Of a DNA stretch of 64,000 nt, positions 55,704-63,165 are shown in pieces. Source of the DNA: Tunturibacter gelidoferens (GTDB taxonomy: Bacteria > Acidobacteriota > Terriglobia > Terriglobales > Acidobacteriaceae); NCBI RefSeq assembly GCF_040358255.1, contig NZ_CP132938.1, forward strand, positions 4,278,001 through 4,342,000, in the 5' to 3' direction. The notes below the pieces were generated by a model. It had not been told where the DNA came from, did not search any database, and saw nothing but the letters and a program-made list of their open reading frames with translations. Made by a program: the position numbers and the translations under genes. Within the stretch, counting starts at the first letter, position 1, and the number at the start of each line of letters is the position of its first letter.

Positions 55704-57410
55704 TCAGACCAGCTGCACGCCGACCTTCTTCGCCTCGCGATCCAGCAGCGTTATCCGAAAGCTCCGAATCTGCCCCGCTCGAACCGGCTCCGCCTTCGTC
55801 TCGGCAGCGCTCGGTCCATTCTTCCACCGCGCCGCCAGCATCGAGCTGAACGACGACAGATCAACCCCTGCCGACTTCGTCTCTTCCTTCGCCGCAGCCT
55901 CTGCAACCAGCCGCGCCCTCGCGCGAATCCCCTCGCCCAGCTCCACCGTCCCCTGCTCCCCCAAAACCTCGATCAGCCGCCCCGTCACTACATCCCCTTC
56001 GTTGTGCTCAGCGATATACTCATCCAAACCCGTCGGCACAAGCTGCTTCATACTCAGCTTGATCTGCCTCTTCTCCATATCGAAATCGAGCAGCTTAGCC
56101 TTCACCACCTGCCCAACGCGCAGCACATCCTGTGGCCGTTCAATCCTCTTCTCCGCGCTGATCTCGCTGACGTGAATCATCCCCTCAACGCCCTCCGTCA
56201 GCTGCACAAACGCGCCGAACTTCGTAAAATTCGTAACCGGCCCCTCCACCTGCGAGCCCACCGAAAACTTCTCCGCAGCGTCCACCCACGGATCGCCCAG
56301 CGTCTGCTTCAACCCCAGCGACATCCGCCTCTCCGCCGCACTCACGCCAAGAATCATCACATCAACCACATCCCCCGGCTTCACCAAGTCCCCAGGCTTC
56401 CTCACCTTCTTCACCCACGACATCTCCGAGACATGCACCATCCCCTCAACGCCCGGCTCCAACTCCACAAACGCGCCAAAGTCCGTCACCCGCGTCACCG
56501 CGCCTCGCACCCTCTCACCCGCAACATACTTCCCCGCCACCGCATCCCACGGATGCGCCAACAACTGCTTCATCCCCAGCGAGATTCTCTTCCCCGCCGC
56601 CTCCACCTTCAACACCTTCGCATCAATCTGCTGTCCCACCGTCAAAACATCCGCCGGCTTCTCCACTCGCGCCCACGCAATATCGCTGATGTGCAGCAAC
56701 CCATCCACTCCACCGATGTCCACAAACGCCCCATAGTCCGTCAGGCTGCGCACCGTCCCCGACACCACATCACCCTCGCTGATCTCGCCAAACCGCCGCT
56801 CCTTGGTCGAACGATCTTCCTCCTCCGCCACCGCCCGCCGATCGACAACCAGGTCCTCCTCCGCAACGTCCAGCTTGATAATCCTGCAGCGGATCTCCTG
56901 CCCCACCAGCTTCTCCATCTCCGCCGCATCACGCGCCCCACTTCGCGATCCAGGCATAAACGCCCTCACCCCCACATCCACCGTCAGGCCGCCCTTCACC
57001 ACGCCCGTCACCGTCCCCACAATTACCGACTTATCCGCAAACGCCTGCTCCAGCGCGCTCCAGTCCTTCGGCTGCTCCACCCGCATCCGCGACAGCTCGT
57101 AGTACCCCTCTTCGTTGCGCCCCTTCACCGAAACCAGCACCTTGCCACCCGGCTCCACCGTCTCTCCCGAACTCTGGAACAGAGCCAGCGGCAACACCCC
57201 CTCCGTCTTGTAGCCAATATCGACGAACACCGAATCAGCCGACACCGCAACCACAGTCCCCGCTATCTGCTTTCCGCCATCGCCCGACCGCCGCGAGTGC
57301 GTCTGCTCATACTGCGAAAGAATCGCGTCGAACGACTCTGTGGACTCGGGGGATTCGGTAGATTCGAAAGACTCGAAAGATGTGGGCTCTTTAGCACTGG
57401 GGTTTGACAT
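55704..57410 (-). CDS. rpsA: 30S ribosomal protein S1
   Basis: About 568 residues. Five clear S1 RNA-binding repeats plus a degenerate sixth: GTVVAVSADSVFVDIGYKTEG, GTVTGVVKGGLTVDVGVRAF, GTVRSLTDYGAFVDIGGVDG, GAVTRVTDFGAFVELEPGVEG, GPVTNFTKFGAFVQLTEGVEG and GRLIEVLGEQGTVELGEGI. A Ser/Glu/Phe-rich N-terminal repeat (residues about 11-29) precedes the first domain. Two starts possible: ATG at 57410 (family-like MSNPSAKEP) or 57428. Divergent from the M23 peptidase gene. No cmk gene is next to it as in many bacteria. Confidence 0.92.
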   Translation of the reverse strand: MSNPSAKEPTSFESFESTESPESTESFDAILSQYEQTHSRRSGDGGKQIAGTVVAVSADSVFVDIGYKTEGVLPLALFQSSGETVEPGGKVLVSVKGRNEEGYYELSRMRVEQPKDWSALEQAFADKSVIVGTVTGVVKGGLTVDVGVRAFMPGSRSGARDAAEMEKLVGQEIRCRIIKLDVAEEDLVVDRRAVAEEEDRSTKERRFGEISEGDVVSGTVRSLTDYGAFVDIGGVDGLLHISDIAWARVEKPADVLTVGQQIDAKVLKVEAAGKRISLGMKQLLAHPWDAVAGKYVAGERVRGAVTRVTDFGAFVELEPGVEGMVHVSEMSWVKKVRKPGDLVKPGDVVDVMILGVSAAERRMSLGLKQTLGDPWVDAAEKFSVGSQVEGPVTNFTKFGAFVQLTEGVEGMIHVSEISAEKRIERPQDVLRVGQVVKAKLLDFDMEKRQIKLSMKQLVPTGLDEYIAEHNEGDVVTGRLIEVLGEQGTVELGEGIRARARLVAEAAAKEETKSAGVDLSSFSSMLAARWKNGPSAAETKAEPVRAGQIRSFRITLLDREAKKVGVQLV

Positions 57411-57539
57411 GAAAAGCTGAGGCCTCATTCCTACTGATTCTGGCTAGAATATCACCGCGAGAACCTCTCCGGCCCGCACCGCCCTCAGCAACAATTTGCC
57501 TCCCCACCAAACTGCTTTCTCCCATTACACTCACATCTC

Positions 57540-58439
57540 ATGCTCCGCGCGTTCGAACGAATCCTTATCCTCACTGCCGCAACGCTCCTCTCCGTCGCGC
57601 CTCCAGCTCACTGCGCCTACAAGCTCGACAACTCTATCCAGGTCTCTCCCGCTCCCTTGATGAACGGATCGCCCTGCCTCATCACCGTCTCACTCCCAAA
57701 CGAAGCGCTCTCCATAACCGGCGATTGGCAGACTCACCGCATCCTCTTCTTCTCCAACTCCGACCACCGCACATGGTTCGCGCTCGCCGGCGTCGATGTC
57801 GAGCTCGCCCCCGGCAGCTATCCCCTCACCCTCGAAGCCAATCTCAAAGACGGAACCCATCAGACACTCCACCAGCAACTGACCATCGAAACCGCGCCCT
57901 ACCTCCAGGTGCCCCTCACCGTTCCTGACAAATTTGTCGAACCCACTCCCCACGCCCTCAAACAAATCGCCGCAGATCAGATCGTCAAAGAAAAAGCCTT
58001 CGCAAGCTCGTCCCCCACACGTCTATGGTCCGGCAACTTTCTTCCACCTCTCCCCCTCGCGCCCGAGTCTGACTCCTTCGGCAATCAACGTCTCTTCAAC
58101 GGAAAAATAGCCAGCATTCATCATGGCCTCGACTACCACGCGAAGCTGCACACACCCGTAGCCGCAATCAACTCCGGCCGCGTCGTACTCGCTCGCCCGC
58201 TCTACTTCGAAGGCGGCTGCATCGTCATCGATCACGGCCTCGGACTCATGACCGTCTACATGCATCTCTCGAAGATCGAAGTCGCCGTCGGCCGCCGCGT
58301 CCGTCGCGGCCAGATCATCGCACTCAGTGGAGCCTCAGGCCGCGCCACCGGCCCCCACCTCCACCTCGGCGTCCGCTGGCAAGGAACCTACACCGACCCA
58401 GCCAAACTATTCGAACTCCAGATGCCCAGCCCCCACTAA
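57540..58439 (+). CDS. Secreted M23 (LytM-type) metallopeptidase
   Basis: 299 residues. Signal peptide MLRAFERILILTAATLLSVA. A beta-rich middle part (residues 30-130) precedes the LytM domain. Zinc site present: H195-x-x-D in HHGLDYHA, and HLHLGVRW with H273 and H275. It should cut peptidoglycan cross-links, acting in wall remodelling or division. The full motif set means an active enzyme, not an EnvC-like degenerate one. Single gene, divergent from rpsA. Confidence 0.9.
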   Translation: MLRAFERILILTAATLLSVAPPAHCAYKLDNSIQVSPAPLMNGSPCLITVSLPNEALSITGDWQTHRILFFSNSDHRTWFALAGVDVELAPGSYPLTLEANLKDGTHQTLHQQLTIETAPYLQVPLTVPDKFVEPTPHALKQIAADQIVKEKAFASSSPTRLWSGNFLPPLPLAPESDSFGNQRLFNGKIASIHHGLDYHAKLHTPVAAINSGRVVLARPLYFEGGCIVIDHGLGLMTVYMHLSKIEVAVGRRVRRGQIIALSGASGRATGPHLHLGVRWQGTYTDPAKLFELQMPSPH

Positions 58440-58544
58440 TTCTGTAGATCTCTCCGCGTTTAGTTTTGCGTTGCTGTTGTCTTTCCTGTTGCCTTGGTCT
58501 TTCTTGTTGCCTTTGCTGTTGCCTTTGCCTTTGCCTTTCTGGTT

Positions 58545-58570
58545 GTCATCCCCGAAGGGGATCTGCTGTT
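58545..58570 (+). repeat. Type A hairpin repeat, short form
   Basis: GTCATCCCCGAAGGGGATCT; stem ATCCCC/GGGGAT with loop of only GAA at its minimum. Confidence 0.75.
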
Positions 58571-58611
58571 GTCCTTGTCTCTTGTTGTTTTTCCAAACCA
58601 ACAATAAAAAT

Positions 58612-58678
58612 CGTCATCTCGACCGAAGCCGTTCACGGTCTCATCGTGAACGGCGCAGTGGAGAGACCCCCGTATTTC
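58612..58678 (+). repeat. Type B hairpin repeat
   Basis: Left flank CGTCATCTCGACCGAA, stem GCCGTTCAC (58628-58636) with GTGAACGGC (58646-58654), right flank GCAGTGGAGAGACCCCCGTA. Confidence 0.87.
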
Positions 58679-58736
58679 GTTTTTCCTTCTCGTCAATTTC
58701 ACAGCCGCCTAATGTCGCCCCGAACTCTCCCAAAAA

Positions 58737-59006
58737 CCTGTCAAGCCCCCAAATGACATAAACCGCTAACAAGAAACAACTTACGCGTGGCGTATCAGTT
58801 AGACCCAAATCGCTATACTAGACATAGACAGAAAAGCCCCGGCCAGCCCTGGGGCTTTTTCGCGTCCACACCCATCGGGGCGTAACTCCTTTGATAAGAC
58901 GAATTTGACCGCAACCCTTTTGCAATGAAGATTTTACAGAAGGCCAAAAACACAACTCGCTGAAAATAGACAGGTTAACGGGGGTAATGGGGGAGGGGGT
59001 ACCCCC
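58737..59006 (+). repeat. Type E intergenic cassette, copy 3
   Basis: Order: CCTGTCAAGCCCCC (58737), CGCGTGGCGTATCAGTT (58782), TATACT (58814-58819), hairpin with T-run (58831-58860), CCCTTTTGCAATGA (58913), and GGGGGAGGGGGTACCCCC (58989-59006). The C-run ends directly at the stop codon of the DUF4126 gene on the other strand. This is the clearest copy. Confidence 0.78.
58831..58860 (+). terminator. Intrinsic terminator within the type E cassette
   Basis: AAAAGCCCC (58832-58840) with GGGGCTTTT (58851-58859), T-run of five. It lies 11 bases after the TATACT box, so promoter and terminator could bound a transcript of only about 35-45 bases; alternatively it ends read-through from the M23 gene. 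Confidence 0.85.
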
Positions 59007-59636
59007 TCAGGGAAGCGGCTTCACCTGACTCCGGCTTTCTTCAAGATCGGTGCCAAACAACCGGCGCAACGGCTTCTGTATCGCCCGAAGCAGCGCTCGC
59101 GCGGCCAGAAGCGCAGCCGCCAGACAGATCAAAGCAGCCGAAGCCGCGATCACCGGATGATGCGTCGCAAACCACGTCAGCCCAACCGCCACCACATCTT
59201 CCGACGTGCTCAAAGCAATGTTCGACACCGGCTCCGGACTAGGCGTAACCGCAGCACGCAGCGCAGTCTTCGACCCATGCGCCGCCAACGCCACAGCAGC
59301 CCCAATCGCGGTCGCCAGCACCTGCATCTGCGGAGAAAGCTGCGAACTCGCGTGATACGCCACCAGCGCAGCAATAGGAATTCGAACCACCGTATGCAAC
59401 GCGTTCCAGACCAGATCAAACGCCGGAATCTTATCGGCCACGAACTCGATCGCGAACATGATCCCGCACACCACCAGAACCCAGGTGTGCCCCAACGAAT
59501 CCAGACCCGGAGGTAGCGCAACCCACTGCGTACGCGCCAGCAGCCCAAGCGTCAGCACCGTGGCATAGATATTCAGGCCGGCCGCAAAGCTGGCAGCAAT
59601 CACAAGCGCCGTGATATTAGCCGGACTGAAGGTCAT
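59007..59636 (-). CDS. DUF4126 membrane protein
   Basis: 209 residues with five to six membrane helices (ITALVIAASFAAGLNIYATV, WVLVVCGIMFAIEFVADKIP, MQVLATAIGAAVALAAHGS, VIAASAALICLAAALLAARALL). The DUF4126 core GLNIYATVLTLGLLAR and EFVADKIPAFDLVWNALHT is distinctive. Function unknown. Stop codon abuts type E copy 3. Confidence 0.85.
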   Translation of the reverse strand: MTFSPANITALVIAASFAAGLNIYATVLTLGLLARTQWVALPPGLDSLGHTWVLVVCGIMFAIEFVADKIPAFDLVWNALHTVVRIPIAALVAYHASSQLSPQMQVLATAIGAAVALAAHGSKTALRAAVTPSPEPVSNIALSTSEDVVAVGLTWFATHHPVIAASAALICLAAALLAARALLRAIQKPLRRLFGTDLEESRSQVKPLP

Positions 59637-59697
59637 TTGGCTGAAAGTGTACCGCGCCTCGAAAGCAGCGGCTCACATTTATTAATCGCGCGGCATC

Positions 59698-60840
59698 CTA
59701 CCGGCGAACAGCCCGCTTGATCTGCGCATACTGCAGCAGAATGAAGCTGTCCGTCATCCCGGCAATATAGTCGGCCACAACGCGAGCCAGACCCTGGTTC
59801 TCCACCGATTCGAAGTGGTTCACCGGCAACTCCTCCGGATCGTTGATCCAGTAGTCGAAGAGGACCGTGACGACCTCTTCCGCCTTGTCATGCTCATGTT
59901 CGAGCGCCGGACAGGTGTAAAGCGTGTCGTAAAGATACTGCTTCTCCTGCAGACGCTCCGCCTCAACCTCAGGCGAAAACAGCGCCAGCCGGCTGGAGTG
60001 CCTTCGCACATCGGCAAGCGACTGGGCGCCGATGGCCACCACGTTGCGTGCCGTATTCTCAATCAAATCGTCAGTAAGAACGTTCTGCATCAACTGCAAC
60101 GCCTCATTGAACAGGAACTTCTCATCGACGCCAGCATGTTCTCTCTCAACGGTCTCGTAGCACCGAGCAACGATCTCCACATGCTCGCAGATATGGCCGA
60201 TCTCAAGCAGCCCGGACTCGACTCCGTCATCAAGATCCGCCGTAAGATACGCAATCTCGTCCGCCAGATCAATCAACTGCGCCTCGAGAGGTGGCCGTTG
60301 ATCCAGCAGCAAGCCTGTAAGATCCGGATGCTTCTCGATGCTGTAGTCCCGCGAGTGCTTGATGATCCCCTCGCGAACGCCAAGCGTGAGATTCAGCCCG
60401 CGATGCGCCGCATATCGCTGCTCGAAGTGATCCACGATACGCAGTGCATGAATGTTGTGGTCAAAGCCGCGGCCATGCCGCTTCAGGCACTGGTCCAACG
60501 CCCGCTCGCCCGCATGCCCAAATGGCGGATGACCGATGTCATGAACCAGCGCCAGCGTCTCAGCCAGATCTTCCTGCAGACCAAGCGCCGCAGCAGCCGC
60601 GCGAGCGATCTGTGCAACTTCAATCGTGTGCGTCAGACGACTCCGAAAGTGATCCGAAGCGCGACTGGTAAAGACCTGCGTCTTACCCGCGAGTCGCCGG
60701 AACGCGCGAGCCTGCACAATCCGCTCCCGGTCCCGCTGAAACGGCGTCCGCGAAGGCCGAAAGGGTGCAGGGTACACACGAGTCAGCAGCAGATCGTCCG
60801 GATCGGCAACGACCGCGCAGCGATGAAGATCGAGTGCCAT
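59698..60840 (-). CDS. dgt: Deoxyguanosinetriphosphate triphosphohydrolase-like protein
   Basis: 380 residues, HD superfamily dNTPase. Converts dNTPs to deoxynucleoside and triphosphate, lowering dNTP pools. HD metal residues in SRLTHTIEVAQIAR and LVHDIGHPPFGHAGE, downstream GFDHNIHALRIV and DEIAYLTADLDDG. Short form without C-terminal extension; such types often are broad dNTPases. Start ATG at 60840, with a longer frame to 60897 running into an upstream hairpin. Downstream of the TPR gene in the same direction. Confidence 0.9.
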   Translation of the reverse strand: MALDLHRCAVVADPDDLLLTRVYPAPFRPSRTPFQRDRERIVQARAFRRLAGKTQVFTSRASDHFRSRLTHTIEVAQIARAAAAALGLQEDLAETLALVHDIGHPPFGHAGERALDQCLKRHGRGFDHNIHALRIVDHFEQRYAAHRGLNLTLGVREGIIKHSRDYSIEKHPDLTGLLLDQRPPLEAQLIDLADEIAYLTADLDDGVESGLLEIGHICEHVEIVARCYETVEREHAGVDEKFLFNEALQLMQNVLTDDLIENTARNVVAIGAQSLADVRRHSSRLALFSPEVEAERLQEKQYLYDTLYTCPALEHEHDKAEEVVTVLFDYWINDPEELPVNHFESVENQGLARVVADYIAGMTDSFILLQYAQIKRAVRR

Positions 60841-60862
60841 AGTCAAATCTAGTGTAAACGGC

Positions 60863-60896
60863 GTGAGGCTCCTCAAGATTCGCTCGAGGAGCCTCA
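60863..60896. terminator. 12-bp perfect hairpin between TPR and dgt genes
   Basis: GTGAGGCTCCTC (60863-60874) pairs with GAGGAGCCTCAC (60885-60896). On plus it is followed by ACCTTTT, on minus by GCCGTTTAC, so the T-tract is weak. Likely separates the TPR transcript from dgt. Confidence 0.7.
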
Positions 60897-60916
60897 CACC
60901 TTTTGCCGCTATGGAT

Positions 60917-63010
60917 CTATTTGACGGAGACGGTGCCGACCTTCGCCAGCTTCACCCGCGCGTTTTCGAGCTTATGCTGGACCTTCGCAACATCCGCAGG
61001 ATCGGCATCCGCGGGCAGCGAGCGAGCATATTCGGTCATCGACCGCTCCCACTGCACCACCGCCATCTTCAGGTTCCCAGTCTTCTCATAGACCTCGCCG
61101 AGATGATCATGCACCGTGGGGTCGGTATTGATTCGCTCATTTGCCTTGCGCAAATTTTCCTCTGCCAAAGCATATTGACCGGATTTGTAGTAAACCCAAC
61201 CGAGCGAATCCAGAAACGCACCATTTTGCGGATCGAGCTCAACCGCCTTGCGGATCAGCGTCAGAGCTTCCGGAAGTCGAACGCCGCGATCGGCCAGCAT
61301 GTAGCCAAGATAGTTGAGAACCGTGGCGTTCTGCGGATCGATCGCAAGAGCCTTGCGAAACTCTGCTTCGGCCAGATCATACTGTTTCTGCCGGTCGTAA
61401 AGCGCACCGCGCAGAAACGCCACATAGAGCTTCTCATCCGGCTTCGTCGCCAGTGCATCAGCGCTCGTCAGCTCAGCGGACGCCTCCTGGTAACGCTTCA
61501 GGCGAGTGTAAATCTGGGCCAAAGCCAGATGCGAATCACGCTCATCCGAAGTTCCCTTCGTCGCCGCCAACTGCGCATTCGCCAACGCGATACCCTCATC
61601 AACCGAACCTGTATCGGCAAGCTGACCGGCATACATCAATTGAATCCCGTGATCGTTCGGCATCAGCTTCGCGATCTCAGCGGCAGCCGCAGTAGCTTCC
61701 TTCCACTGATGAGCATCGCGATAGGCGTCGATCTGGCCTTGATAACCAGTCTTGACGTAATCCCCGCCAAGCGCAGCTATCTGCTTGTAAGCAGCAACAG
61801 CGTTTGCAGTCTTGTTCTCCTCGCGATAGATGATCGCCAGCCGATCGAGGAAGATCGAGCGATTGGCCTTCTCTCCATCCGTGTACTTTCCATCCGGATG
61901 CGAAGAGTCAGCCACCAGCTTGATCAGCACCCCGATCGCATCATCATAACGACCCAGCGAGTCATAGATAAGTGCCTCATTGTAAGTAAGCTCGAGCGAG
62001 TCAGGAGCCAGCGGCTTTGCCTTATCCAAGGTCTTCAGCGCTTCATCGTAATGCCCTTGTCTCCGCTCGATCTCGGAGATATGGATCTGCGACTGGGCGT
62101 CCTGCGGCTCAGCGGCGACAATCCCATTCAGCACCTTGAGCGCCTCATCAAGTTGCCCATCGCCAAGCAACGCATTGGCAAGACCGCGCTCTGTATCCAG
62201 ATTATCGGGCTCAGCATCGAGAGCCCGATGATAGGCAGCGATTGCGTCCTTATTTCTCTTCAGCTGCTCATAGCTCGCACCTAACGCAAACTCGACGCGC
62301 GGCGAACGATCGTCGACCGGAATCGCGCTGAGCACATCGGCGGCACGCTTCGGATCTCCCTGCTCGCTATAGAGCCGCGCCATATTGAGCGCAACCTCCT
62401 CCGAATTTGCGTCAATGCCCTGCGCTGCTTTGAACTGAGCCTCAGCCTTCCCCGAGTCGTGATTCAGTCCATACAGCTGGCCCAACAAAAGATGCGTCTC
62501 TACGTCGTTCGGCTTCAGCTGAGCAAGCTTTTCGTACTCTGCAATCGCGAGTTGAAGCATCTGCCCCGACTGAGAGCTTTGCATATCTCCGAGCGAACGC
62601 AGATAGACCTTTCCCAGCAAGGTATGAGCTTCAATATCATCAGGATTCTTGGTCACCTGATCCTGCGCAGCGGTCACAGCCTCACGAATGCGGCCAATCT
62701 TGAAGTAAAGGTCGGCCAGACCATCCTGCAGAAGGCGCGAATTCGGGTCAGCATCCAAAGCCAGCTTGTATTGCTCCACCGCCTGGGTCGCATAATCCGA
62801 TCGCCCCGCATTGACCGCCATATCTTCATAGAGCCGCGCCAACCCATAGTGGTAGTACGAAGACGCGCGATCAGTTTGAACCGAAGTTGCAACCAACCCC
62901 TTTGAAGCGGCTGGAGCCTGAGCGATCATCGTGTGCGCAGCAAAAAGAAGTGACGCAGCCGGAATCAGCCGGAGATGGCGAAGAGACGAGGCACGTAAAA
63001 GAAGTGTCAT
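60917..63010 (-). CDS. Secreted tetratricopeptide-repeat protein
   Basis: 697 residues. Signal peptide (LRLIPAASLLFAAHTMIAQA), then about 14-16 TPR units across the whole length, e.g. ATQAVEQYKLALDADPNSRL, AIAEYEKLAQLKPNDVETHL, AIAAYHRALDAEPDNLDTE, AEAEFRKALAIDPQNATVLN and ALAEENLRKANERINTDPTV. The near-repeat NATVLNYLGYMLADRG is typical of bacterial exported TPR proteins. Probably a periplasmic or outer-membrane scaffold. No partner gene is adjacent. Confidence 0.87.
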   Translation of the reverse strand: MTLLLRASSLRHLRLIPAASLLFAAHTMIAQAPAASKGLVATSVQTDRASSYYHYGLARLYEDMAVNAGRSDYATQAVEQYKLALDADPNSRLLQDGLADLYFKIGRIREAVTAAQDQVTKNPDDIEAHTLLGKVYLRSLGDMQSSQSGQMLQLAIAEYEKLAQLKPNDVETHLLLGQLYGLNHDSGKAEAQFKAAQGIDANSEEVALNMARLYSEQGDPKRAADVLSAIPVDDRSPRVEFALGASYEQLKRNKDAIAAYHRALDAEPDNLDTERGLANALLGDGQLDEALKVLNGIVAAEPQDAQSQIHISEIERRQGHYDEALKTLDKAKPLAPDSLELTYNEALIYDSLGRYDDAIGVLIKLVADSSHPDGKYTDGEKANRSIFLDRLAIIYREENKTANAVAAYKQIAALGGDYVKTGYQGQIDAYRDAHQWKEATAAAAEIAKLMPNDHGIQLMYAGQLADTGSVDEGIALANAQLAATKGTSDERDSHLALAQIYTRLKRYQEASAELTSADALATKPDEKLYVAFLRGALYDRQKQYDLAEAEFRKALAIDPQNATVLNYLGYMLADRGVRLPEALTLIRKAVELDPQNGAFLDSLGWVYYKSGQYALAEENLRKANERINTDPTVHDHLGEVYEKTGNLKMAVVQWERSMTEYARSLPADADPADVAKVQHKLENARVKLAKVGTVSVK

Positions 63011-63165
63011 GATGTAGTTTCCTGTGCCGACGGAATGGAAGTCGATGCTGCTCGACTAGACACTGGTTAGACGATGCCGCCTGCGGATTGGATGCAGGGG
63101 GCCCAGACTAGCCGTTTGCGCAGCATGGCGGTGATTATATCCGTCATTGGCTCAAATCCGGAAGA

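Larger units (their letters stand above)
58440..59006. other. Repeat-dense gap between convergent genes
   Basis: 560 bases. Contains short TTGCC runs (near 58480-58540), a type A repeat, a type B repeat and type E copy 3. No coding sequence supported. Confidence 0.75.

Noticed and set aside
60863..62284. 473-residue open frame on plus opposite the TPR gene
   Set aside because: Arg/Leu/Ile-rich translation without a domain; the minus strand encodes regular TPR repeats and a signal peptide.
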